A stretch of 64,000 nucleotides of DNA from Bin5 sp965220715 (GTDB lineage Bacteria > Chloroflexota > Anaerolineae > Caldilineales > Caldilineaceae). The position numbers and the translations under genes were made by a program. The stretch is from the NCBI GenBank assembly GCA_965220715.1, contig OZ244843.1, positions 4,030,001 through 4,094,000 on the forward strand. Direction: 5' to 3'. The notes under the pieces were generated by a model. The model was not told where the DNA came from. It did no database searches and was given only the letters and a program-made list of their open reading frames with translations. Below are positions 8,395 through 17,228 of the stretch, piece by piece. The number at the start of each line of letters is the position of its first letter. Position 1 is the first letter of the stretch.

Positions 8395-9924
8395 GTGATC
8401 TATGACACACTGATCGTGGGCGCCGGTTCGGCGGGAAACATCCTCGCCGCCCGCTTGACCGAAGACGAGTCTCGTCAGGTGCTCCTGCTGGAGGCAGGCC
8501 CTGACTACCCAACCACGGACAGCCTGCCAGCAGACATCCGCCTCGGTTACGGCACGCCCTCCGGCATCATCGCCAAAAGCCACGACTGGGGATACAAGGC
8601 GCAGGCGACGCGACAGCGCGACGACATGGATGTGCCGCGCGGCAGAGTGGTGGGCGGCTCCAGCGCCGTGAACGCGCAGATCTTTCTGCGCGGGATTCCT
8701 GAAGATTTCGCAGCTTGGGAGGAAATGGGCAACGACAGGTGGAGCTGGGAGCAAGTGTTGCCCTTCTACTGCAAGCTCGAGAACGATCACGACTACGGCG
8801 ATGCCGACTATCATGGCGCCGACGGGCCCATCGGCGTACGCCGCTACCCTGAGGAAGAATGGGGCCCGGATCAGCAGGCTTGGGCTGAGGCTTGCCGGCA
8901 GGCCGGTTTCCCCGATTGCCCGGACGCCAATTTACCAGGGTCAACCGGATTCGGCCCTTACCCAATAAATAATATTGCGGGGATTCGCCAAAGTACAGCT
9001 GTGACCTACTTGGCACAAGCCCGAAACCGACCCAACCTTCATATTTTGGCGGAATGCACTACGCGCCGAATCTTATTGGAAAATGGTCGCGCGGTCGGTG
9101 TGGAAGTGGTTCGCAACGGTAAGGTAGAACAGTTCTACGCCGCCGAAACCGTACTCTGCGCCGGCGCGATAGGCACACCGCAGATCATGATGCTGTCCGG
9201 AATCGGCCCGGAGTCCCATCTGCGGGAAGTCGGACTTCATGTCAGTCACCACCTGCCCGGGGTCGGAAGCAACCTGCGCGACCATCCAACAGTAAATCTG
9301 CACTGGCAACTCCTGTTCAAGCCTACGGGCCGTTTTCACTGGCACCAGGCCGGCCTGCGCTACACGGCCGACGGTTCGCATATGAAAAACGACATGATCG
9401 TTTACATCGCTGCCGTTCCCGAATTCGCCGTCGACTCGGCCGAGTTCCTCTTCGTGCGTCCGACGCTCAACCATGCCGTCGGGCAGGGTGTGCTGCGTTT
9501 GCGCAGCGCCGACATTCAGGACCAACCGTTACTCAATTACCGCTATTTCGAAGAACTGTTCGATCGTGAGCGGCAGAGGGAAGCCATTCGGCTTTGTACC
9601 GAACTGATAGTAGAGCACCCTGCCTTTCGCACTATAAGCGGGGAAGTTTTGCTGGGACCTGGAAACGCGCTGCATGACAATGCGGCCCTTGACCAATGGG
9701 TTCTTGCCAACTCCGATACGGGGCATCATACTTCCAGCACTTGCAAGATGGGTCTGCCAACCGACCCGCTGGCTGTTGCAGATCAGGCCGGCCTCGTGTA
9801 CGGCATAGACCGCCTGCGAATAGTCGATGCCTCACTTATGCCGGACAGTGTCCGCGCCAACATCAACGCCACTGTGATGATGATGGCAGAAAAAGTCGCC
9901 GCGGAGATGGCCGGCAAGAATTGA
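8395..9924 (+). CDS. GMC family FAD-dependent oxidoreductase, copy 1
   Basis: 509-residue GMC flavoprotein (choline dehydrogenase/glucose oxidase superfamily). FAD-binding VGAGSAGNILAARL lies at the N-terminus, followed by GRVVGGSSAVNAQIFLRG, AGAIGTPQIMMLSGIGP, and C-terminal HHTSSTCKMG (catalytic His region) and NINATVMMMAEK. Starts at GTG 8395; both sister copies begin with the same VIYDTLIVGAG. It oxidises an alcohol group, probably on the product of the adjacent dioxygenase; the actual alcohol is unknown. It is the most diverged of the three GMC copies through most of its length, though its 3' end matches copy 3 closely. Confidence 0.92.
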   Translation: MIYDTLIVGAGSAGNILAARLTEDESRQVLLLEAGPDYPTTDSLPADIRLGYGTPSGIIAKSHDWGYKAQATRQRDDMDVPRGRVVGGSSAVNAQIFLRGIPEDFAAWEEMGNDRWSWEQVLPFYCKLENDHDYGDADYHGADGPIGVRRYPEEEWGPDQQAWAEACRQAGFPDCPDANLPGSTGFGPYPINNIAGIRQSTAVTYLAQARNRPNLHILAECTTRRILLENGRAVGVEVVRNGKVEQFYAAETVLCAGAIGTPQIMMLSGIGPESHLREVGLHVSHHLPGVGSNLRDHPTVNLHWQLLFKPTGRFHWHQAGLRYTADGSHMKNDMIVYIAAVPEFAVDSAEFLFVRPTLNHAVGQGVLRLRSADIQDQPLLNYRYFEELFDRERQREAIRLCTELIVEHPAFRTISGEVLLGPGNALHDNAALDQWVLANSDTGHHTSSTCKMGLPTDPLAVADQAGLVYGIDRLRIVDASLMPDSVRANINATVMMMAEKVAAEMAGKN

Positions 9925-9960
9925 AGCCCGTTGCGGAATTCTCGAAGAACCGGAAAATTA

Positions 9961-10059
9961 GCCGGAAAAAAGGTGGAGCAGGGCGGCATGATCGTCAGCG
10001 GCTATCGCGAGCGCAACGAGGGCGATGAGCTGCTGCCGACGAAGCCTGCCAATGCGTAA
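9961..10059 (+). pseudogene. 3' remnant of a phytanoyl-CoA dioxygenase gene
   Basis: A 99-base stretch matching the last 33 codons of dioxygenase copies 2 and 3, reading through GGMIVSGYRERNEGDELL and ending at the same TAA, followed by the same ~35-base spacer into the next GMC gene. The rest of the gene is absent. The left edge sits at TAGCCGG (9959-9965), a 7-mer found both downstream of GMC copy 2 (before the next unit) and inside the dioxygenase gene, so the missing piece was probably removed by a deletion between short repeats after tandem duplication. Confidence 0.85.
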
Positions 10060-10094
10060 TCCGTGGGGCTTGCATTCAGGGAAGTGGTTGCCGC

Positions 10095-11618
10095 GTGATC
10101 TATGACACTCTGATCGTGGGCGCCGGCTCGGCCGGAAACATTCTCGCCGCGCGCCTGACCGAAGACGCATCCCGTCAGGTGCTCTTGCTGGAAGCAGGAC
10201 CGGACTACCCAACGATGGCTAGCCTGCCCGCAGACATCCGGTCGGGCTACGGTACTTCCTCCGGTATGGTCGCCAGGAACCACGACTGGGGATACAAGGC
10301 CCAGGCGACGCGACAGCGCAACGACATGGTTGTGCCTCGTGGTAGAGTGGTGGGCGGCTCCAGCGCCGTGAACGCGCAGATCTTTCTGCGCGGCATCCCG
10401 GATGATTTCGCCGCCTGGGTCGCGCTGGGCAACGAAGAGTGGAGCTTCGAGCGTGTGCTGCCATACTATTGCAAGCTGGAAAATGACCACGACTTTGGCG
10501 ACGAAGACTATCATGGAAATGACGGGCCCATCGGCGTGCGCCGCTACCCAGAGGAAGATTGGGGCCCGGATCAGCAGGCCTGGGCCGAGGCATGCCGCCA
10601 GGCCGGCTTCCCGTATTGTCCCGACGCCAATCTTCCGCTGTCAACCGGCGTAGGCCCTTATCCTCTCAATAATATTGGGGGAATTCGCCAGAGTACGGCA
10701 GTGACCTACTTGGCCCAAGCCCGAAATCGCCCCAATCTCCATATCCTGGCGGAATGCACGACACGCCGGATTTTATTGGAAAACGGAAGCGCAGTCGGTG
10801 TTGAAGTGGTACGTAACGGTGAGGTGGAGCAGTACTATGCCGACGAAACCGTACTCTGCGCAGGCGCGATAGGCACACCGCAGATCATGATGCTTTCAGG
10901 TATCGGCCCGGCGCCGCATCTGCGAGAAATCGGAGTGAACGTTACCCACCACCTTCCCGGAGTAGGAAGCAACCTGCGCGATCATCCGGCCGTAGACCTA
11001 AAATGGCAGCTGTCGTTCAAGCCATCAAACCGCTTCCACTGGCATCAAGCCTGCCTGCGCTACACAGCCGACGGTTCGGACCTTACCAACGACATGACTG
11101 TCTACCTCGTGGCAGTACCTGACCGTAGCGGCGACACCGGCGATTTCCTGTTCGTGCGCCCAACGGTCCACCTTGCTGTCGGGCAGGGTGAGTTGCTTTT
11201 GCACAGCGCCGCCATCCAGGACCAGCCCTTGCTCCGGTATCGCTATTTCGAAGAATCTTTCGACCGCAAACGCCAGCGAGAGGCAATCCGGCTCTGTACC
11301 GAACTGATCGAAGAGCACCCAGCCTTTCGCGATATCTGCGGAAATGCGTTGGAAGGCCCGGGCCACGCGCTACATGACAATGCCGCCCTGGATCATTGGA
11401 TTCTTGCCAACGCCGATACGGGGCATCATACTTCCAGCACTTGCAAGATGGGCCTGCCATCGGACCCGCTCGCTGTCGCCGACCAATCCGGCCGCGTACA
11501 CGGAATCGACGGACTGCGTATTGTCGATGCCTCGCTGATGCCGGACAGCGTGCGCGCCAACATCAACGCCACTGTGATGATGATGGCAGAAAAAGTCGCC
11601 GCGGAGATGGCCGGCTAG
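10095..11618 (+). CDS. GMC family FAD-dependent oxidoreductase, copy 2
   Basis: 507-residue paralogue of the enzymes at 8395 and 12632, with the complete FAD motif, GGSSAVNAQIFLRG, HHTSSTCKMG and NINATVMMMAEK. GTG start at 10095 in the same context as the other copies. Over the N-terminal and central regions it is almost the same at nucleotide level as copy 3, while its 3' end (from about 11450) differs from copies 1 and 3. Its own dioxygenase partner survives only as the fragment just upstream, so it is presumably expressed from read-through transcription of the cluster. Confidence 0.92.
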   Translation: MIYDTLIVGAGSAGNILAARLTEDASRQVLLLEAGPDYPTMASLPADIRSGYGTSSGMVARNHDWGYKAQATRQRNDMVVPRGRVVGGSSAVNAQIFLRGIPDDFAAWVALGNEEWSFERVLPYYCKLENDHDFGDEDYHGNDGPIGVRRYPEEDWGPDQQAWAEACRQAGFPYCPDANLPLSTGVGPYPLNNIGGIRQSTAVTYLAQARNRPNLHILAECTTRRILLENGSAVGVEVVRNGEVEQYYADETVLCAGAIGTPQIMMLSGIGPAPHLREIGVNVTHHLPGVGSNLRDHPAVDLKWQLSFKPSNRFHWHQACLRYTADGSDLTNDMTVYLVAVPDRSGDTGDFLFVRPTVHLAVGQGELLLHSAAIQDQPLLRYRYFEESFDRKRQREAIRLCTELIEEHPAFRDICGNALEGPGHALHDNAALDHWILANADTGHHTSSTCKMGLPSDPLAVADQSGRVHGIDGLRIVDASLMPDSVRANINATVMMMAEKVAAEMAG

Positions 11619-11701
11619 AGTTAAGTGCCGTTACGGTATTCTCGAAGAACCACAGGAAGTAGCCGGCCGCCAGACTAGTGGCGAGACTGACAACCTTCTC
11701 T

Positions 11702-11753
11702 GGAACAAAATGGAGTCGCAGAAATGACCCGCCGAATTCTTATTAGCGACTTT
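11702..11753 (+). pseudogene. 5' remnant of the 2-hydroxyacid dehydrogenase gene
   Basis: The 49 bases 11702-11750 match 14235-14283 with three differences. They include the upstream region, the ATG (11724, equivalent to 14257) and the first codons MTRRILI. The sequence then switches at ATGGC into the leader of dioxygenase copy 3. This shows that the duplicated unit once continued into the dehydrogenase gene and that all but its first codons were lost when the next unit was joined on. Confidence 0.82.
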
Positions 11754-11794
11754 CGATGGCGTGGCGTTTCATTGCAAGAAAGGGAGATGACCCA

Positions 11795-12595
11795 ATGCTC
11801 ACGCAGCAGCAGATCAGCTTCTATCAAGAACATGGCTTCTTGCGCATCCCGCGAGTGTTTACGCCTGAGCAGACCCGAGAACTTTCGGACGAGTTGGACC
11901 GGCTCGTAGAGGACTGGGCCTTCACCAACCCAGGCTGGACCGGCCCTTGGCGACAGGCCTACATGGACCCGGAAACAGAAAAGAAGTCCAAATTGACGGC
12001 GATGCAAGACCTGCATTATTACTCGGTTGCCTGGATGCGGGCGGCTACCAATGCCAGGCTCGCCGAGGCCCTCAGCGATCTGTTGGGCCCCAATGTGGAG
12101 CTACATCATACGACCCTGCACATCAAGCCGCCGCAGACCGGTCACCCCTTCCCACTGCATCAGGATAACCCGTTTTACCCCCACCAGGACGGGCGCTTCA
12201 TCGATGTGCTGGTCCACCTTGACGATACCTACCACGAAAATGGGGAAATCCGATTCCTCGATGGCTCGCACAAAATGGGCCACCTGGACCATATCCTTGA
12301 GACCGAAGACGGCCCGTGTTCACCCCATCTGCCCACCAATAAGTTTCACCTCGAAGATACGGTAGCGGTTCCGGCAAAGGCTGGCGATGTCGTTGTTTTC
12401 TGCATTGATACGGTCCATGGCTCCTACATTAACCAGACAAAGGATCCCCGCCGGCTGGTGCGCATGGGTTACCGCGACCCGCAGAATCGCGAGGTAGCCG
12501 GAAAAAGGGTGGAACGGGGCGGCATGATCGTCAGCGGCTATCGCGAGCGCAAAGAGGACGATGAGTTGCTACCGACGAAGCCGGCAAATGCGTAA
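11795..12595 (+). CDS. Phytanoyl-CoA dioxygenase family protein, copy 3
   Basis: 266-residue near-twin of copy 2. It keeps HQD at 122-124 (preceded by Leu instead of Met), His 208 and the downstream Arg. AAAGGGAG sits just before the ATG at 11795; an in-frame ATG at 11756 lies in the leader. The first 40 bases upstream are shared with copy 2 and then the sequence runs into the dehydrogenase remnant, marking the duplication junction. The GMC copy 3 gene follows 36 bases on, and the dehydrogenase after that, so this is the one unit in which all three genes are complete. Confidence 0.88.
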   Translation: MLTQQQISFYQEHGFLRIPRVFTPEQTRELSDELDRLVEDWAFTNPGWTGPWRQAYMDPETEKKSKLTAMQDLHYYSVAWMRAATNARLAEALSDLLGPNVELHHTTLHIKPPQTGHPFPLHQDNPFYPHQDGRFIDVLVHLDDTYHENGEIRFLDGSHKMGHLDHILETEDGPCSPHLPTNKFHLEDTVAVPAKAGDVVVFCIDTVHGSYINQTKDPRRLVRMGYRDPQNREVAGKRVERGGMIVSGYRERKEDDELLPTKPANA

Positions 12596-12631
12596 ACCGT
12601 GGGGGTCCGAAATTCGGAGGGAGGTTGCCGC

Positions 12632-14158
12632 GTGATCTATGACACTCTGATAGTGGGCGCCGGTTCGGCGGGAAACATTCTCGCCGCGCGGCTGACCGAG
12701 GACGCATCCCGTCAGGTGCTATTACTGGAAGCAGGACCGGACTACCCAACGATGGCTAGCCTGCCCGCAGACATCCGGTTGGGCTACGGTACTTCCTCCG
12801 TGGCCGCCAGGGGCCACGACTGGGGATACACGGCGCAAGCGACCCCGCAGCGCGACAATATGCCGGTGCCTCGTGGGAGAGTGGTGGGCGGCTCCAGCGC
12901 CGTGAACGCGCAGATCTTTCTGCGCGGCATCCCGGATGATTTCGCCGCCTGGGTCGCGCTGGGCAACGAAGAGTGGAGCTTCGAGCGGGTGCTGCCATAC
13001 TATTGCAAGCTGGAAAATGACCACGACTTTGGCGCCGAAGACTATCATGGAAATGACGGGCCCATCGGCGTGCGCCGCTACCCAGAGGAAGAATGGGGCC
13101 CGGATCAACTGGCCTGGGCCGAGGCATGCCGCCGGGCCGGCTTCCCGGATTGTCCCGACGCCAATCTTCCGCTGTCAACCGGCCTGGGCCCTTATCCTCT
13201 CAATAATATTGGTGGAATTCGCCAGAGTACGGCAGTGACCTACTTGGCCCAAGCCCGAAATCGCCCTAATCTCCATATCCTGGCGGAATGCACGACGCGC
13301 CGGATTTTATTGGAAAACGGAAGCGCAGTCGGTGTTGAAGTGGTACGTAACGGTAAGGTGGAGCAGTATTATGCCGACGAAACCGTACTTTGCGCAGGCG
13401 CGATAGGCACACCGCAGATCATGATGCTTTCCGGTATCGGCCCGGCGCCGCATCTGCGAGAAATCGGAGTGAACGTAAGCCACCACCTTCCCGGAGTAGG
13501 AAGCAACCTGCGCGATCATCCGACCGTAAACCTGCAATGGCAGCTGTCGTTCAAGCCATCAGACCGCTTCCACAGGCTTCAAGCCTGCCTGCGCTACACA
13601 GCCGACGGTTCGGACCTGACCAACGACATGATCGTCTACATCGCGGCAGTACCTGACTATAGCGGCGACACCGGCGATTTCCTGTTCGTGCGCCCAACGG
13701 TCAACCTTGCCGTCGGGCAGGGTGAGTTGCGTTTGCAAAGCGCCGCCATCCAGGACCAGCCCTTGCTCCGGTATCGCTATTTCGAAGAATCTTTCGACCG
13801 CAAACGCCAGCGAGAGGCAATCCGGCTCTGTACCGAACTGATCGAAGAGCACCCAGCCTTTCGCGATATCTGCGGAAACGTGTTGCAAGGCCCGGGCCAC
13901 GCGCTACATGACAATGCAGCGCTGGATCATTGGATTCTTGCCAACGCCGATACGGGGCACCATACTTCCAGTACTTGCAAAATGGGTCTGCCAACCGACC
14001 CGCTGGCTGTTGCAGACCAGGCCGGCCGCGTGTACGGCATAGACCGCCTGCGAATAGTCGATGCCTCGTTAATGCCGGACAGCGTGCGCGCCAATATCAA
14101 CGCCACAGTGATGATGATGGCAGAAAAAATCGCCGCGGAGATGGTTGGCGGGAATTGA
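12632..14158 (+). CDS. GMC family FAD-dependent oxidoreductase, copy 3
   Basis: 508-residue GMC flavoprotein with the same motifs as copies 1 and 2. A GTG at 12599 is also in frame, but all three copies share the VIYDTLIVGAG start at GTG 12632, which follows a purine-rich stretch. The gene is a mosaic: most of it is copy-2-like, but about 13983-14066 is nearly identical to copy 1 (9750-9833) and distinct from copy 2, which indicates gene conversion. The 2-hydroxyacid dehydrogenase follows after 98 bases. Confidence 0.91.
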   Translation: MIYDTLIVGAGSAGNILAARLTEDASRQVLLLEAGPDYPTMASLPADIRLGYGTSSVAARGHDWGYTAQATPQRDNMPVPRGRVVGGSSAVNAQIFLRGIPDDFAAWVALGNEEWSFERVLPYYCKLENDHDFGAEDYHGNDGPIGVRRYPEEEWGPDQLAWAEACRRAGFPDCPDANLPLSTGLGPYPLNNIGGIRQSTAVTYLAQARNRPNLHILAECTTRRILLENGSAVGVEVVRNGKVEQYYADETVLCAGAIGTPQIMMLSGIGPAPHLREIGVNVSHHLPGVGSNLRDHPTVNLQWQLSFKPSDRFHRLQACLRYTADGSDLTNDMIVYIAAVPDYSGDTGDFLFVRPTVNLAVGQGELRLQSAAIQDQPLLRYRYFEESFDRKRQREAIRLCTELIEEHPAFRDICGNVLQGPGHALHDNAALDHWILANADTGHHTSSTCKMGLPTDPLAVADQAGRVYGIDRLRIVDASLMPDSVRANINATVMMMAEKIAAEMVGGN

Positions 14159-14256
14159 CCGCCTTATGTAGTTTCCGCTAACCAGAATGTAATGCTTGGC
14201 TGCCAGGGTCAAGCCGGACATAACCACTTCATCAGGAACAGAATGGAGCCGCAGAA

Positions 14257-15249
14257 ATGACCCGCCGAATTCTTATTACCGACATTGCATGGCCAGATCT
14301 CGACATTGAAAAGGAGGTACTGGCGGCAGTTGAAGGCGAGGTCATGGTGGCCGGAGATGGAACGCCGGAAGAGATCATCGCACTGGCGCCGCAAGCTGAC
14401 GCGATCCTGACCTGCTGGAAGGATGTGCCGGCGGAGGCTCTTGATATTGCACCCAACTGCCAGGTTGTCAGCCGCTATGGCATCGGGCTGGACAACATTC
14501 CGATCGGCCGCGCAACCGAACTGGGCATGCTCGTCACCAATGTTCCTGACTTTTGCCTGGAGGAGGTTTCGGACCACGTCATGGCATTGTTGCTTGCAAC
14601 CGCCCGTCAACTGTTCCCCCTGGCCCGCACCCCGGATCGCAGCGACTGGACCAGGGAAACGCCGCGACCGATTCCGCGAGTAAAGGGCCAGACGCTGGGG
14701 CTGATCGGGTTCGGCAACATCGCGCGCGCGCTTGTTCCCAAGGCGCTGGGGTTCGGACTGCGCGTCATGGCCTACACGCCGCGGTTGCGTCCAGAAGACG
14801 CGCCTCAAGGGGTAGAAGTGACGAACGAACTCGCGACGCTGCTTGCCGCGTCCGATTATGTGTCAATCCACAGCCCGCTCACAGAGGAGACAGCCCATCT
14901 CATCAACGATGCCGCGCTTGCGCAGATGAAACCCAATGCGTTGTTGATCAACACCAGTCGCGGAGGCGTGATAGACGAGGGGGCGCTCGTCCGGGCACTA
15001 AAGGAAGGACGCATCGCCGGCGCGGCCCTTGACGTGACTGATCCGGAGCCGCCACCAGGAGACAATCCTCTGTTGTCGCTGGAAAATGTGATCGTCACTC
15101 CACATGCCGCCTTTTACTCGGTGGCGGCCACGGCAGAGTTGGCTCGCAAGGCAGCTGAGAATGTGGTAACAGTGCTGCGTGGGGGCGTTCCCAAGACACT
15201 CGTAAATGCGGAGGTTCTGGACCAGGAGAATTGTCGCCTGTCTACGTAG
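14257..15249 (+). CDS. D-isomer-specific 2-hydroxyacid dehydrogenase
   Basis: 330-residue NAD-dependent dehydrogenase of the phosphoglycerate/C-terminal-binding-protein-like group. The Rossmann motif is LGLIGFGNIARAL at about 148-160; the catalytic set is Arg in NTSRGGVID (about 232-240), Glu in VTDPEPP (about 262-268) and His in VTPHAAFYS (about 281-289). It has no C-terminal ACT regulatory domain, so it is unlikely to be the biosynthetic SerA. Being last in the dioxygenase/GMC unit and having left a 5' fragment at 11702, it belongs to that cassette and probably handles a 2-hydroxy or 2-keto acid arising from it. Confidence 0.9.
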   Translation: MTRRILITDIAWPDLDIEKEVLAAVEGEVMVAGDGTPEEIIALAPQADAILTCWKDVPAEALDIAPNCQVVSRYGIGLDNIPIGRATELGMLVTNVPDFCLEEVSDHVMALLLATARQLFPLARTPDRSDWTRETPRPIPRVKGQTLGLIGFGNIARALVPKALGFGLRVMAYTPRLRPEDAPQGVEVTNELATLLAASDYVSIHSPLTEETAHLINDAALAQMKPNALLINTSRGGVIDEGALVRALKEGRIAGAALDVTDPEPPPGDNPLLSLENVIVTPHAAFYSVAATAELARKAAENVVTVLRGGVPKTLVNAEVLDQENCRLST

Positions 15250-15262
15250 GGGAGGGTCTAGC

Positions 15263-17185
15263 TTAACCAGCTTCTAAACTGCGGCTGTCCACGAAATTAT
15301 TCTCCAGGCCGAGCGAGTCGAGCTCCGGGAACTGCAGAACGGCCAGAAACGAATCGTTGAAGTCCGCGCGGCCCGAGAGTTCATGGTATTCCACGATTTG
15401 GGGAAGCGACCGGGCCACCATTCGCTCACGGAATGAGAGCAGTGCGATCTTGGCGCCTTCACCGGCAGCATTACCCACCGCCTTGATCCGTTCAACGGGC
15501 ACGGGCGGCACCAGCCCGATTATGCGTGCGCTTTGGGGATTAATGTAGCTGCCAAAGGAGCCGGCCAGAAAGATTTCGACAAGCTCATCCGCCTCGACGC
15601 CCAGTTCCTGCATGACCACGTCGATACCGCCGGCGATGGATCCCTTGGCAAATTGAAGCTCGCGCACGTCGCGCTGGGTCAGTACTATCGGTTTGTCGCC
15701 GCCGGACTCTTCAGGCCACGCCAAGACAAAGGAACGCCGGCCCTGGTCGCCGGTGATGATACGCTTTGCCAGATCAGGTGCGACCATTTGGGTCGCGTCC
15801 TCCGCCTTCACGAACCGTCCCGACGGAAGCAATAGCCCGCTTAAACGCAGTTGGGCCACCGCGTCCAGCAAGCCGGATCCGCAGAGTCCAATCGGTGGGA
15901 CATCCCCTATCACCTGGAGTTCTATCCCGTCCCGGGTGATGGTCACGGCCTCGATAGCGCCGTCGCTGGCGCGCATACCGTCCTGGATCTGTGCGCCCTC
16001 AAAGGCAGGCCCGGCGGGAGCAGCGGTGGCCACTGTGCGGGCGGCAGACCCCAAAATGATTTCGCCATTGGTGCCGACATCGACCAGCAACCGCACGCCT
16101 TCATTCTGTGCCAAGCCGGTGGCCAATAGCCCTGCCACAAGATCAGCGCCCACATAGGCGCCGAGATAGGGGAGACAGTGTATCTGTGCCTGGGGCAGAA
16201 TGTCGAGGCCAACTTCCTGGGCCGACGCCTGCACCATATCCTCGACAGCGGGAATAAACGGTTCGAGACCTATCGGCTCCGGGTCAACGCCCAAGAGCAG
16301 GTGCTGCATGGTGGCATTGCCGGCGGTCACAACTTCATACACCTCGTGCGCCGCCACCTGCCCTTCCACCAGGAGTTGGGCGATGAGGCCGTTCAACGTG
16401 CGGAGGATGACCTCGTTCAGTTGGGACAGGCCGTCCTCGTTGAGCATGGTGTAGCTGATGCGGGAGATTACGTCGGCTCCCTGTGCTGCTTGGCCGTTGA
16501 GGGCGGAACGGACTGCGACCGGCGCGCCACTGTTGAGATCGATCAACATGCCCACGACGGTAGTTGTGCCAATATCAAAGGCCAGGCCAAATGAGCGGCT
16601 GCTGGTATCGCCTCCCTCGACGCAGACCAACTCGTGTCCGACCACCACGGCAGTGACCTGCCACTGGTGGCGGCGCAATACGCCCGGCAACTGGCGCAAC
16701 AGGTTCAGCGAGGCCTCAATCGCATACCCCTCCGGCTCAAGTGCGTCGCGAATGCGGCTGTAATCGCTGCGTTGGTCTTCCAGGCTAGGCGGCGTCAGGG
16801 TCAGGGGGATCTTGTAGACGTTGGCGTTGAGGATAACGTGCCGGTCGACCCCCATCAGTGCCGCTTTGGGGTTTCCCATCAGCCGCGGCACGTGGCAGAC
16901 TACGTCGGAATTGGCTTCACTGCGGCATGAGAGCCGCCAGCCATCGGCCAGTTCTTCTTCGGTAAAGATCCTGCGGTCGGCCGCGGTAGCGCCGTTTTGC
17001 CCGAGCAGGATGCGGACCTTGCATTTGCCGCAGGTTCCTTTGGCGCCGCAAGTGCTGTCGATGGGCAGGCCAATCCAGTTTGCGGCGTTGAAGATCGTCA
17101 TTCCCGGGGGAACGCGGGTCACCTTGTCGTGGGGACGGAACTCGATGGAGACTTTGGTCGTGCGCGTGGGTGCAGTTATTGTCAT
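15263..17185 (-). CDS. Reductive activator of corrinoid protein (RACo/RamA-like, 2Fe-2S + ASKHA ATPase)
   Basis: 640-residue protein with an N-terminal [2Fe-2S] ferredoxin domain, cysteines in STCGAKGTCGKCKV (about 39-52), a linker, and an ASKHA-type ATPase core beginning FGLAFDIGTTTVVGML (about 200) with LLVDVGTNGEI and LAGSFGSYINPQSA further on. This is the architecture of proteins that reduce inactive Co(II) corrinoids back to Co(I) using ATP. It is the last gene of a minus-strand operon encoding a corrinoid protein and two methyltransferases, which fits exactly. It converges with the dehydrogenase gene, 13 bases apart, with no hairpin seen between them. Confidence 0.9.
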   Translation of the reverse strand: MTITAPTRTTKVSIEFRPHDKVTRVPPGMTIFNAANWIGLPIDSTCGAKGTCGKCKVRILLGQNGATAADRRIFTEEELADGWRLSCRSEANSDVVCHVPRLMGNPKAALMGVDRHVILNANVYKIPLTLTPPSLEDQRSDYSRIRDALEPEGYAIEASLNLLRQLPGVLRRHQWQVTAVVVGHELVCVEGGDTSSRSFGLAFDIGTTTVVGMLIDLNSGAPVAVRSALNGQAAQGADVISRISYTMLNEDGLSQLNEVILRTLNGLIAQLLVEGQVAAHEVYEVVTAGNATMQHLLLGVDPEPIGLEPFIPAVEDMVQASAQEVGLDILPQAQIHCLPYLGAYVGADLVAGLLATGLAQNEGVRLLVDVGTNGEIILGSAARTVATAAPAGPAFEGAQIQDGMRASDGAIEAVTITRDGIELQVIGDVPPIGLCGSGLLDAVAQLRLSGLLLPSGRFVKAEDATQMVAPDLAKRIITGDQGRRSFVLAWPEESGGDKPIVLTQRDVRELQFAKGSIAGGIDVVMQELGVEADELVEIFLAGSFGSYINPQSARIIGLVPPVPVERIKAVGNAAGEGAKIALLSFRERMVARSLPQIVEYHELSGRADFNDSFLAVLQFPELDSLGLENNFVDSRSLEAG

Positions 17186-17228
17186 TACAGCGAACGCAGA
17201 TGCCTTTCCGGATGGAACGGAATGAAGG

